The notes beneath the pieces were generated by a model. The model did no database searches. It was not told the origin of the DNA and saw only the letters and a program-made list of their open reading frames with translations. This document shows, one piece after another, positions 36,908 through 45,837 of a stretch of DNA of 64,000 bases. The position numbers and the translations under genes are program-made. How positions within the stretch are numbered: position 1 is the stretch's first letter; each line of letters begins with the position of its first letter. Source of the stretch: Burkholderia sp. (lineage in GTDB: Bacteria > Pseudomonadota > Gammaproteobacteria > Burkholderiales > Burkholderiaceae); the NCBI GenBank assembly GCA_031253835.1, contig JAIRVP010000019.1, forward strand, positions 1-64,000, given 5' to 3'.

Positions 36908-38415
36908 ACACTGTGCGCCCCAATTGCATGCGTGGACGACTGGTCGCTGGCGTCGTTGCTGTTGTCGTGACCCTGAGTGGTTGTGGAAAGGACGAAAGCA
37001 GGCAGGGTGCCGGAGCGGCAAGCAGCCAATACCCTGGATACCAACAGGCCGGCGCATCCGGCGATGCCGCTCAACTCTGGTTCAATCCTGCCGACATCGC
37101 CCGGAACGGCAGCAGCTACGTCATTCACGCCCTCAAGGCGTTTCCTCATGGGTATGCGCGATTCGACATTGCGACGAACTGCCGAGATGCCACGCAGCGG
37201 ATGGCGGGTACTCAGTACCGCGACGATGGCACGGCCGAGAAAGAATACCCGGGCAACGACAGTGCCGTCGCTGCGAAGTCCGAGCCGGGGATGGGTGAAC
37301 TGATGCAGGCTGCTTGCGGCATCGCCATGGCGTCACGCGCGATAACCGGCGAGTTCAACGCGCCCGCCGCGCTTGAATTGTTGTATGGCGTATACGACCC
37401 GGCGTCTGGCGTTGCTCGCTGGGATGACGCATCCGTTCCCGCAGACCTTCCTTGGCGCGAGAACCTCGGGCTGGGCAATGGCGGAGTCATGCAGGTGAAG
37501 AGCGTGGCAACCTTCAGTTTTTCGGAAGGCGGCAAGTCGAAGAAAGTGCTTGTCACCAGTGCGATGCCTGAAGGCGGGGGCTGTCACGCGTGTACGGGCC
37601 TGCTTGGCGTAGCGGTGTTTGTTCGAGACGGCAACAAATGGAAGATTGATTCGAACCAGCCTTACATCGCGTCCATGGGCGCGCTCGGTTCGGTCGGAAA
37701 TCATTTCGAATGGGTGGCCGCCGGGGACGATGCGTATGCGTTGGTGGTTGGTGGTGGCGATATGCACCAGGGCTACGAGACGGTCTCCACGACAGTGTTC
37801 TTGCGAGAGAAGGACGGGAAGTTCGTCAGCATCATCGATGATGGCGATACAGGACACTCGGACCAGGAGTCGCTCTCGGCACAAACGACGTTCGTCAAAG
37901 GCAAAGACCCGGCGCACTACGACGTGAAGATCGCTGTCTCGTATCGCTTGCCAGGCAAGTCGGTCTACATCGCGGACCATATCTATCAATATTCTGGCGG
38001 CAAGTACGTGCTCACGAAGAAGGACGACCCGCCGAAGTCGATTGAACTGGCAAACACGGGAGTTGACGCCAGCGCGCAGCGTGCAGGTGCGGTTGCGCCA
38101 GTCACGTCGAATCCCGCGGTGGCGGTTGCGGCGATTGGTACGTTCGCGCCGAGCTTCGACTGCTCGAAGGTGCGGTCGGATTCGGAGAGAATCATTTGCT
38201 CCGATCCGGACCTCTCCGCTCGCGATGTCGAACTGGCATCACTGTTCTCCCGTGCAAGAGCAGCCGCTATCGACAAGACCGAGTTCAAGGAACGTACGCG
38301 GCAGCAGTGGAACTACCGAGAAAGTACGTGTCACGACCGCGAGTGTCTGGTTCGCTGGTTTGTTGCTCAACGCACTGCACTTTTGCACATTGCGCAGACC
38401 GGTCAGATGGATTGA
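36904..38415 (+). CDS. Lipoprotein with C-terminal LprI/DUF1311-like domain
   Basis: This 503-residue predicted lipoprotein has a signal ending in LSGC (Cys about 27). The N-terminal 400 residues form a periplasmic region I do not recognise, including a Cys-rich GGGCHACTGLL. The C-terminal 90 residues match the LprI (DUF1311) pattern: FDCSKVRSDSERIICSDPDL, then QQWNYRESTCHDRECLVRW and a closing helix, with spaced cysteines that likely form disulfides. LprI-type domains include a lysozyme inhibitor. Translational overlap with the preceding membrane protein and distinct base composition suggest an acquired two-gene unit. Confidence 0.8.
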   Translation: MNTVRPNCMRGRLVAGVVAVVVTLSGCGKDESRQGAGAASSQYPGYQQAGASGDAAQLWFNPADIARNGSSYVIHALKAFPHGYARFDIATNCRDATQRMAGTQYRDDGTAEKEYPGNDSAVAAKSEPGMGELMQAACGIAMASRAITGEFNAPAALELLYGVYDPASGVARWDDASVPADLPWRENLGLGNGGVMQVKSVATFSFSEGGKSKKVLVTSAMPEGGGCHACTGLLGVAVFVRDGNKWKIDSNQPYIASMGALGSVGNHFEWVAAGDDAYALVVGGGDMHQGYETVSTTVFLREKDGKFVSIIDDGDTGHSDQESLSAQTTFVKGKDPAHYDVKIAVSYRLPGKSVYIADHIYQYSGGKYVLTKKDDPPKSIELANTGVDASAQRAGAVAPVTSNPAVAVAAIGTFAPSFDCSKVRSDSERIICSDPDLSARDVELASLFSRARAAAIDKTEFKERTRQQWNYRESTCHDRECLVRWFVAQRTALLHIAQTGQMD

Positions 38416-38563
38416 AGGAGGCCGCTGTCGGTGCCGCGCGTGTACCTGGAGGAAAGCCAAGCGCTCGGAGAGAGGCATGCAGATACAGGTGCGGCATTAC
38501 CGTGAAAGTGGCTGGAGGGGAGTCGGATGCATCCGGAAGAGGGTTCCAGGCGCAGCCGGCAAG

Positions 38564-38603
38564 AAAAACGGGGAGCCGGTCTTCATCGACTCTCCCCGTT
38601 TTT
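38564..38603. terminator. Bidirectional terminator between the islet and the GMC gene
   Basis: AAAAACGGGGAG at 38564-38575 pairs perfectly with CTCCCCGTTTTT at 38592-38603. The A and T runs at both ends make it work for both convergent units. Confidence 0.85.
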
Positions 38604-38621
38604 GCGCTTGCCGCGATCGCG

Positions 38622-40289
38622 TCAGTGCGCGACGGTTTCTCGTTCGCCGGCTCGCTCGCCTGTCATGTCGCCACGCACCGCATCCGCCAGAATCAGGTCC
38701 GCGCCTTTCTCCGCGACCATCATCGTCGGCGCGTTGATGTTGCCCGACGTGATGTTCGGGAACACCGACGCATCGACGATCCGCAGCGCCTGCAGCCCGT
38801 GCACGCGCAGCGACGCGTCGACGACCGACGTCGCCGCGTCGGGCCCCATCGTGCACGACCCGCACAGGTGGTAGATCGATCCCGACTGCTCGCGGAAGTA
38901 CTGCAGCATCGCTTCGTCGGAGTCGACCTGCGGCCCCGGCGAGATTTCCTCGACGGTCATCGACTTCAGCGCCGGCGCCTGCATCAGCGCACGGATCACC
39001 TTGCTGCCCTGTACGGCTTCGTCGAGATCCTTCTGCGTGGTCAGCGCGTTGATGTGGATCTTTGCGGCATCTTCCGCGCGGTTCGACGCGATCTCGATCG
39101 TGCCGCGGCTCGTCGGCCGGCACGGATTGAACGCGATCAGGAAACCCGAATACGGCTCGGGCTTGATGCTCGCGCGGTCGCTCTTCGGGATCCGGTACGA
39201 CAGCGGGTTGAAGTACAGCTGCAGGTTCGGCTCCCGCACATCGTCCGCGCCGCGGAAGAAGCCGCCGGCCTGGTTCACGCTCATCGCGAGCGGGCCGCGC
39301 TTCGTCAGCAGGTAGCGCAAGCCGATCTTCATCTTGCCGAGCAGCGTGCCCATCTCGTCGTTCAGCGTCGGCCGGTTCGCCTTGAAGTAGAAGCTCACGC
39401 ACAGGTGGTCCTGCAGGTTGCGGCCGACGGCCGGCAGCGCATGCACGAGCGGCACGCGCCGGCGCGCGAGCAGCGCCGGATCGCCGACGCCGGACAATTG
39501 CAGCAGCTTCGGCGTATCGACCGCGCCGGCCGCGAGAATCACTTCGCGCGTGGCGACGAGCGTTTCGTCGCCGTGCTCGCCCGCGACGACCACGCCGGTC
39601 GCACGCGTGCCGTCGAACGTCACGCGCCGCACGAGCACACCCGAGCGCAGCGTGAGGTTCGAGCGGCCCAGCGCGGGCCGCAGGTACGCGAAGCTGCTCG
39701 AACAGCGTTCGCCGTTCTTCGTGTTCAGGTCGTAGATGCCCGCGCCTTCGAACTGCGCGCCGTTGAAATCGTCGGTGCGCGGCAGGTTCAGTTGACTGCA
39801 GCCCTTCAGGAACTCGTGGACGATCGGATGCACGTCGGCCTTCATCGACGTGATGTGGATCGGCCCCGTCGAGCCGTGATGCTGCGGGTCGGTCGCGCCG
39901 GCCGCGTGCGTTTCGAGCTTGCGGAAGTACGGCAGCACGTCGTCGTACGCCCAGCCGGGATTGCCGGCGTTCGCCCAGTCGTCGTAGTCGCTGCGCTGGC
40001 CGCGCACGTAGACCATCGCGTTGATCGACCCCGATCCGCCGACGACCTTGCCGCGCGGGCAGTACAGCTTGCGCTCGGCGAGCTGCGCCTCGGGCTCGCT
40101 GTAGTACATCCAGTTGTAGCGGCGGTTGTAGTAGGTCTTCGTGAAGCCGACCGGCACCTTGAACCAGAACGAGGCGTCGCGTTCGCCGGCTTCGAGCAGC
40201 AACACCGAGTGCCGGCCCGATTCGCTGAGGCGGTTCGCGAGGATGCAGCCGGCCGAGCCCGCGCCGACGATGATGTAGTCGTAGCTCAT
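38622..40289 (-). CDS. GMC-family oxidoreductase (choline/alcohol dehydrogenase-like)
   Basis: This 555-residue FAD enzyme oxidises an alcohol or sugar hydroxyl. The dinucleotide-binding opening YIIVGAGSAGCILANRLSES and the GMC signature PRGKVVGGSGSINAMVYVRG are clear. The C-terminal active-site His segment is YHLCGSCTMGPDA, with NITSGNINAPTMMVAEKGAD at the end. It is close in type to choline dehydrogenase, but no betaine aldehyde dehydrogenase or BetI is adjacent. Instead it lies 16 bases downstream of a sugar-acid dehydratase gene on the same strand, as the last gene of that operon. Confidence 0.92.
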   Translation of the reverse strand: MSYDYIIVGAGSAGCILANRLSESGRHSVLLLEAGERDASFWFKVPVGFTKTYYNRRYNWMYYSEPEAQLAERKLYCPRGKVVGGSGSINAMVYVRGQRSDYDDWANAGNPGWAYDDVLPYFRKLETHAAGATDPQHHGSTGPIHITSMKADVHPIVHEFLKGCSQLNLPRTDDFNGAQFEGAGIYDLNTKNGERCSSSFAYLRPALGRSNLTLRSGVLVRRVTFDGTRATGVVVAGEHGDETLVATREVILAAGAVDTPKLLQLSGVGDPALLARRRVPLVHALPAVGRNLQDHLCVSFYFKANRPTLNDEMGTLLGKMKIGLRYLLTKRGPLAMSVNQAGGFFRGADDVREPNLQLYFNPLSYRIPKSDRASIKPEPYSGFLIAFNPCRPTSRGTIEIASNRAEDAAKIHINALTTQKDLDEAVQGSKVIRALMQAPALKSMTVEEISPGPQVDSDEAMLQYFREQSGSIYHLCGSCTMGPDAATSVVDASLRVHGLQALRIVDASVFPNITSGNINAPTMMVAEKGADLILADAVRGDMTGERAGERETVAH

Positions 40290-40305
40290 GTCGTGTCCTG
40301 TGCGC

Positions 40306-41523
40306 TCAGCCCTTCGCGGGCGCGAGATCCTTCACGTCGACGGGCTTCTCGCCCATCTGCAGGTGCAGCCGCTCGCCCGTGTACGGCGTGTGACGGCGCA
40401 CGACGTCCATGTCGAGCTCGATGCCGAGGCCCGGCTCGTTCGACGGGATGATGTAGCCGTCTTCCCAGCGGATCGGCGTCTTCACGACTTCCGAATGGAA
40501 GCCGCCCCACGTCATGATGCTTTCCTGGATCAGGAAGTTCGGCGTGCAGGTCGCGAGCTGGATGCTGGCGGCCGCACCGACCGGCCCGTTGTACAGGTGC
40601 GGCGCGATCTGCGCGTAGTGCACTTCGGCGAGCGTCGCGATCTTCTTCGCCTCGAGCAGGCCGCCCACGCGCGCGACGTTCAGTTGCAGGATCGACGCGC
40701 CGCCTGCCTGCAGCAGCTTGTGGAATTCGTACTTGGTCGTCAGGCGCTCGCCGGTCGCGATCGGGATCGACGTGTGCTTCGCGACTTCGGCGATCGCTTC
40801 TTCCTGCCCCGGCGGCACGGGTTCCTCGAACCACAGCGGGTCGTACTTCTCGAGCCGCTTCGCGAGCCGGATTGCCGACGACGGCACCATCTGCCCGTGC
40901 GTGCCGAACAGCAGGTCGGCCTTGCTGCCGACGGCCTCGCGCACGCGCCGGCAGAACAGCTCGCAGCGGTCGAGCACCTCGAGCGACAGCTGGTGGCCCG
41001 AGTAGGCCGTGTACGGGCCGGCCGGGTCGAACTTGACGGCCGTGAAACCGAGCTTCACGTTCTCGGCCGCGCATTCGGCCGCGAGGTCGGGATCGTCGTA
41101 GTCGTACTCGCCCTTCGCGTTCTTCGGATACAGGTACGTGTACGAGCGCAGCCGCTCGTGGATCTTTCCGCCGAGCAGTTCGTACACGGGCTTGCCGGCG
41201 GCCTTGCCGATGATGTCCCAGCATGCCATCTCGAGGCCGCTGACGACGCCCATCATCGTCAGGTCGGGCCGCTGCGTGAAGCCGCTCGAATACGCCTGGC
41301 GGAACAGCCGCTCGACGTGATGCGGGTCGTGGTTCAGCAGGTAGCGGTCGAACACGTCGTCGATGATCGGCGCCATGGCCTTCGGGCCGAACGTCGCCGA
41401 ATAGATCTCGCCGACGCCTTCGATGCCGTCGTCGGTCGTGAGCTTCACGAAGATCCAGTACATCCCGCCGACATGCGGCGGCGGCACGGCGACGATATGG
41501 GTTTCGAGCGAAACGATCTTCAT
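40306..41523 (-). CDS. Enolase-superfamily dehydratase (mandelate racemase/muconate lactonizing group)
   Basis: This 405-residue protein has the N-terminal capping domain and TIM barrel of the mandelate racemase subgroup. Visible features are SGLEMACWDIIGKAAGKPVY, VKFDPAG (strand 2), EEPV (metal Glu), IATGERL (metal Glu) and APHLYNGPVG (catalytic His). Such proteins usually dehydrate sugar acids such as galactonate or mannonate. The third-strand metal ligand region reads LLFGTHGQM, without the usual Asp before the His, so the subgroup is uncertain. The start overlaps the MFS transporter stop (ATGA), so uptake and first step of catabolism look coupled. Confidence 0.86.
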   Translation of the reverse strand: MKIVSLETHIVAVPPPHVGGMYWIFVKLTTDDGIEGVGEIYSATFGPKAMAPIIDDVFDRYLLNHDPHHVERLFRQAYSSGFTQRPDLTMMGVVSGLEMACWDIIGKAAGKPVYELLGGKIHERLRSYTYLYPKNAKGEYDYDDPDLAAECAAENVKLGFTAVKFDPAGPYTAYSGHQLSLEVLDRCELFCRRVREAVGSKADLLFGTHGQMVPSSAIRLAKRLEKYDPLWFEEPVPPGQEEAIAEVAKHTSIPIATGERLTTKYEFHKLLQAGGASILQLNVARVGGLLEAKKIATLAEVHYAQIAPHLYNGPVGAAASIQLATCTPNFLIQESIMTWGGFHSEVVKTPIRWEDGYIIPSNEPGLGIELDMDVVRRHTPYTGERLHLQMGEKPVDVKDLAPAKG

Positions 41524-42857
41524 GCGGACTCCTGGATGCGGTTGAGGCGGTATTTGAGGAATGCGGCGGCGCCCGCGCCGCAAAGCGCGATCGCCGCGAT
41601 GTAGCCGAAATAGAGCTGGTAGCCGTGCGCGCCCGGGTAGGTCTGCGTCACGTAGCCGTTGATCAGCGGCACGAACACGTCGGGCGAATAGCCGAGCACC
41701 GAGATCAGGCCGATCGCGAGGCCCGCGCAATGCGTCGGCACCTTGCAGTCGTCGAGCAGCGACCAGTACAGGCCGCGGATCGCGTAAGTGAGGATGCCGA
41801 TGAACAGCACCAGCACGACGAGCATCGCCTGCGGGCTGTGCGGCGGTGCGGCGATCAGCCCGACCAGCGACAGCGCGGCGAGCACGAGTGCCCAGAACAG
41901 CACGGACACCTTCGATACGCGATCGCCGAGGAAGCCGCCGCCGATGCCGCCGACCGGGCGCATCCACAGCTTGAGCGTCGAGATGAAGCCGGCCGCCGTC
42001 GCGCTGAGCCCGAAGTTGCCTTCGTGCAGGTACGCCGAGAAGCTGTAGGTCGCCCAGAACACCTGGTAGCCGCAGAACACGATCGCCGCGACGAGCCACA
42101 GCTCGGGAATCGCCGCGAGCGTCTTCAGGTCGGTCAGCACGTTGCCCTTCGCGCGCTTCGTGGCCGCTGCACGGTCGCCCGTGCGCGCCGGATCCTTCAC
42201 CAGTGCGAGCAGGATGCCGAGCGCGATGCAGAAGAACGCGTACAGGTGCACGACGAGCCTGAAGCCGGCCGCATCGGTGCCGCCGTGCGCCTGCGTGACG
42301 TACGCGAACAGCGTGATCGCGATCGTCGCGAGCAGCGCCTCGACGAGCCCGCGGCCGCCGTCGAGCAGGCCGAAGAAGCGGCCCTGTTCGTCGGGGCCCG
42401 CGATCATGTTCACGCGCTTGATCACGGCCGCCCAGAACGTGAGGCCGGTGGTCAGCCCCCAGCCGCCGAAGATCAGCACGAGCGTGTTGAACGACGGCCC
42501 GGTCGCGTAGACGAGCCCGAGCGCACCCGTCGCGAGCAGCGAGAAGCAGATCAGCCAGCGCGGCGACAGGCGGTCGGCGAGCCAGCCGCTCGGCAGATAG
42601 CTGACGAGAAAGATCGTGCCGAGCGACGAGTACAGGTAGCCGAGCTGCACGTCGTCGATCCGGAAGAACTGCAGCATCGTCGGCTGGTACACCTGCCGCA
42701 GGTACAGCATCGGGTAGATCGCACCCGCGGCGATCACGAGCAGCAGCAGTTGCAGGTAGCGTTGCGCACGGGCGTTCGGCGACGCATGGGCGTCGTCGTG
42801 CAACGCGAGCGACGCGGCGGGCGTCGACGGTTGGGTCGGCATGATGTCTTCCTCCAT
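41520..42857 (-). CDS. MFS transporter, probably for a sugar acid
   Basis: This 445-residue inner-membrane protein has twelve predicted segments and MFS loop motifs such as GWLADRLSPRWL (motif A) between segments 2 and 3. The C-terminal half has GGIGGGFLGDRVSK in the matching position. Two starts are possible: ATG 42857 behind AAGGAGGT, and ATG 42842 behind GGAGGAA; the first has the stronger site. It is translationally linked to the dehydratase gene downstream and follows the aldehyde dehydrogenase gene. The substrate is inferred from context only. Confidence 0.9.
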   Translation of the reverse strand: MEEDIMPTQPSTPAASLALHDDAHASPNARAQRYLQLLLLVIAAGAIYPMLYLRQVYQPTMLQFFRIDDVQLGYLYSSLGTIFLVSYLPSGWLADRLSPRWLICFSLLATGALGLVYATGPSFNTLVLIFGGWGLTTGLTFWAAVIKRVNMIAGPDEQGRFFGLLDGGRGLVEALLATIAITLFAYVTQAHGGTDAAGFRLVVHLYAFFCIALGILLALVKDPARTGDRAAATKRAKGNVLTDLKTLAAIPELWLVAAIVFCGYQVFWATYSFSAYLHEGNFGLSATAAGFISTLKLWMRPVGGIGGGFLGDRVSKVSVLFWALVLAALSLVGLIAAPPHSPQAMLVVLVLFIGILTYAIRGLYWSLLDDCKVPTHCAGLAIGLISVLGYSPDVFVPLINGYVTQTYPGAHGYQLYFGYIAAIALCGAGAAAFLKYRLNRIQESA

Positions 42858-42976
42858 CAGACCTCCTTCTCGAGGCGGTCTGCAGATTTGTTTTGTGTGG
42901 GTTCGGATCGGGGGCGGCGCGCGCGGCGTGGTGTCGGGGGGGCGCGCGCCGGAAACGGTGCGTCGGCGTGGCCGCG

Positions 42977-44401
42977 TCAGTACTTCATGACGACGAGGCG
43001 CGTCTGCGTGAATTCGAGCATCCCGTGCTTGCCGTCGTCGCCGCCGAGGCCCGAGCGCTTCCAGCCGGCGTGGAAGCCCTGGTACGGATCGGCCGGCGTG
43101 CGGTTCACGTACAGCTCGCCGGCCTCGATCGCGTTCGCGACGGTCATCGCGGTGCGGTAGTGCTCGGTGTAGAGCACCGACGACAGCCCGAACTGGTGAT
43201 CGTTGGCGAAGCCGATGGCTTCGTCGATCGTCCGGTAGCGCAGCACGGGCATGATCGGGCCGAAGGTTTCCTCCTGCACGATCTCCATGTCCTGCCGGCA
43301 GTTCGTCAGCAGCGTGGCCGGGTAGAAGAAGCCGCGGCCGTCCGGGATCATGCCGCCGGTTTCGAGCGTCGCGCCTGCCGCGATCGCCCGTTCGACCATC
43401 CCGTGGATGTGCGCACGCGCCGATGCGCTGACGAGCGGACCCATCCGCGTGGCATCTTCCGCGCGGTCGCCGCTGCGCACCGCGCCCATCTTTTCCTTCA
43501 GCAGCGCGACGAAGCGGTCGTGCACGCTGTCGTGCACGTACACGCGCTCGATGGCCGTGCAGAGCTGGCCGCAATGGGTCGTCTTCGATGCGACGAGCGC
43601 GGCGGCCGCGCGTTCGAGGTCGGCGTCGGGCTCGATGATCGCGGGCGTCTTGCCGCCGAGTTCGAGCGACGGCTTCGCGATGTTTTCCTTGCAGTAGTCG
43701 AGCACCTTGCGGCCCGCGTTCACGCTGCCGGTCAGCGTGATCATGCCGACTGCCGGGTGCGTGCACAGCGCTTCGGCCGTCGCGTGGTCCATCGTCAGGA
43801 TGTTGACGACGCCCGGCGGGAAGCCCGCGTCGTCGACGGCTTTCGCGATCTCGAACGCGGACACCGGCGTGTGGTTGCTCGGCCGCACGACCACGGTGTT
43901 GCCGGCGATCAGCGCGGGCGCGACCTTGCGCAGCAGCGTGTAGACGGGATAGTTGAACGGGATCAGGCACGCGACGACGCCGATCGGCTCGCGCTGCAGG
44001 AACAGGTTTTCGTCGGGCGTGTCGCTCGGGATGATCTCGCCCTCGATCCGGCGCGCCCACTCGGCGTGGTAGCGCGTGATCTGGCCCGCGTAGACGGCTT
44101 CGTTCGACGCATCCTCGACGCTCTTGCCGGATTCCTGCGCGAGCGCCGCGCCGATCTCGGGCGCGCGTGCGGTCAGCGCGTCGGCGAAGCGGTGCAGGAA
44201 GGTCGCGCGCTCGGCGCTCGGCAGCTTGCGCCACGCCTTCTGCGCGGCGGCTGCGGCGTCGACGGCGGCGAGCGCGTCGGCCGGCGTGGCGGCCGGCACG
44301 CGCGCGAACGGCGCTTCGGTGGCGGGATTGTGGACGACGATGAACGCGTCGCTTTCCGGGGCGACGAAACGGCCGTTCACGTAGTTGCGTTCGGTGCGCA
44401 T
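42977..44401 (-). CDS. NAD(P)-dependent aldehyde dehydrogenase (AldA-like)
   Basis: This 474-residue aldehyde dehydrogenase shows the cofactor segment IPFNYPVYTLLRKVAPALIA, TLTGSVNAGRKV, the catalytic Glu in LELGGKTPAI and the catalytic Cys in HCGQLCTAIERVYV. The EETFGPIMPV and GGDDGKHGMLEFTQT segments resemble lactaldehyde/glycolaldehyde dehydrogenase AldA. The start at 44401 has GGAGGAG upstream. It is the first gene of the operon aldehyde dehydrogenase-MFS-dehydratase-GMC, and a LysR gene lies just upstream on the same strand. Confidence 0.93.
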   Translation of the reverse strand: MRTERNYVNGRFVAPESDAFIVVHNPATEAPFARVPAATPADALAAVDAAAAAQKAWRKLPSAERATFLHRFADALTARAPEIGAALAQESGKSVEDASNEAVYAGQITRYHAEWARRIEGEIIPSDTPDENLFLQREPIGVVACLIPFNYPVYTLLRKVAPALIAGNTVVVRPSNHTPVSAFEIAKAVDDAGFPPGVVNILTMDHATAEALCTHPAVGMITLTGSVNAGRKVLDYCKENIAKPSLELGGKTPAIIEPDADLERAAAALVASKTTHCGQLCTAIERVYVHDSVHDRFVALLKEKMGAVRSGDRAEDATRMGPLVSASARAHIHGMVERAIAAGATLETGGMIPDGRGFFYPATLLTNCRQDMEIVQEETFGPIMPVLRYRTIDEAIGFANDHQFGLSSVLYTEHYRTAMTVANAIEAGELYVNRTPADPYQGFHAGWKRSGLGGDDGKHGMLEFTQTRLVVMKY

Positions 44402-44715
44402 GAAGTGACTCCTCCGATGAATGCAGGCGGATCGCTTCGGGTGGCGACACGCGCGGTACGGGACAGAGGCCATTCTGTTCATGCGTTTAGCGCACGACAA
44501 ACGACTTATTTACGCGTCGAGCATGAGAAAAATGCACGTTACTCGGTGGACTGGTCGCAATCGCCCGTGCGGCAAGGCTGCGGTGGTGGTGGCCGGATGG
44601 GGCGCGGGTGATGGCCCTGTTGCATTTTCCGACTGGTCCGAGTGCGGACCGGCGCGGGAGGCGGTAAGGTGTCGCCCGCGGCCGGCGGGTGGGGCCGGCC
44701 AGGGGAGATCGCGCG
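44402..44715. promoter_or_regulatory. Regulatory region before the aldehyde dehydrogenase operon
   Basis: This 314-base gap between the LysR stop and the operon start has no gene. It includes a dyad, GCAT-N7-ATGC, at 44521-44535 in an AT-richer patch about 120 bases before the start codon, of the size and symmetry of LysR-type sites. I see no clear terminator for the LysR gene. Confidence 0.45.
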
Positions 44716-45666
44716 TCAGGCCAGCGGCACCTGAGGCAGCGGCGACGACGGTTCGAGGTGGCGCTTCGCGAGCCAGACTTCCTGCTGGAGCCAGTCGCGG
44801 AACTGCACGATGTGCGGCAGGTTCGTCTGCTCGGGCCGCGTGACGAACCAGTACGACTGGTGGCCGTCGACATGCACGTTGAGCACCTGCATCAGTTGCC
44901 CGGTGGCGAGCTCGCGCGCGACCATGTGGCGGTCGGCGATCGTGATCCCGAGGCCGTCGATCGCCGCGCGGATCGCATGGTCGAGCAGGTCGAATTCGTA
45001 GCCGCCGCGCGTGTCGACATCGGCGATGCCGGCGGCCTTCAGCCAGTGCTGCCAGGTCAGGTAGCGCTGGTCGTCGGTCGCGAGCACGTGCAGCAGCGTG
45101 AAGCGGTTCAGGTCGATCGGCGCGCCGTCCTGTCGCAGCCGTGCGTACAGCGCGGGCGCGCAGACGGCGATATGCTGCTCCTGCATCAGCAGTGCGTTGT
45201 CGAAGCCGTCCCATTCGCCGTCGCCGAACCGGATCGCGCAGTCGAGCACGCGCGATTCGCCGAGGCTGTCGTGGATGCGGGTGGTGAGGCTCAGTTCGAA
45301 TTCGGGATGCGCGTCGCGCAGCCGGCCGAGGCGCGGCATCAGCCAGCGTGCGGCGAAGGTCGGCGGCACGTTCGCGCGCAGGCGGTTCAGGTGGGTTTTT
45401 TCCTGCAGGCTGCGCACGGTCAGCTCGATCTTGTCGAACGATTGCTGCAGTGCGCGCAGCAGCACGCGGCCGGCCGCCGTCAGCTCGAGCTGGTGATGGC
45501 GGCGCTCGAGCAGCGTTTCGCCGAGCTGGCCTTCGAGCTGGCGGACCTGGCGGCTCACCGCGCTCTGCGTCACGTTGAGCAGTTCGGCCGCGCGCGTGAA
45601 GCTGCCGGTGCGGCCGGCCATCTCGAAGGCTTTCAGCGCATTCAGCGCCGGCATCTTGCGTCTCAC
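44716..45666 (-). CDS. LysR-family regulator (GcvA/AmpR-like)
   Basis: This 316-residue regulator has the GcvA-type N-terminus (ALKAFEMAGRTGSFTRAAELLNV in parts, SAVSRQVRQLEGQLGETLLE) and effector domain (ANVPPTFAARWLMPRLGRL). The C-terminal FRDWLQQEV is also typical of GcvA-like proteins. It lies upstream of the aldehyde dehydrogenase operon on the same strand and is divergent from another LysR of the same type, so it is the best candidate regulator of that operon. Confidence 0.92.
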   Translation of the reverse strand: MRRKMPALNALKAFEMAGRTGSFTRAAELLNVTQSAVSRQVRQLEGQLGETLLERRHHQLELTAAGRVLLRALQQSFDKIELTVRSLQEKTHLNRLRANVPPTFAARWLMPRLGRLRDAHPEFELSLTTRIHDSLGESRVLDCAIRFGDGEWDGFDNALLMQEQHIAVCAPALYARLRQDGAPIDLNRFTLLHVLATDDQRYLTWQHWLKAAGIADVDTRGGYEFDLLDHAIRAAIDGLGITIADRHMVARELATGQLMQVLNVHVDGHQSYWFVTRPEQTNLPHIVQFRDWLQQEVWLAKRHLEPSSPLPQVPLA

Positions 45667-45837
45667 GGGGCAGTGTCGTGTTTGGTGCGGGATGCTTATT
45701 GTAGGCGGGAGGCCGGGCGCGCGGGGACGATGAATGGAGGTGATCGAGGGCGCCGGACCTCGGGGTTTTCACGGCATGACGGCCGGCGCTGCCGGCCGGC
45801 CACACAACAAACGATACGAACGAAAGGGACACACATC

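Noticed and set aside
38622..40289. Choline dehydrogenase betA
   Set aside because: The GMC protein is of that general type, but no betB, betI or choline transporter is adjacent and the operon points to a sugar acid, so I give only the family.
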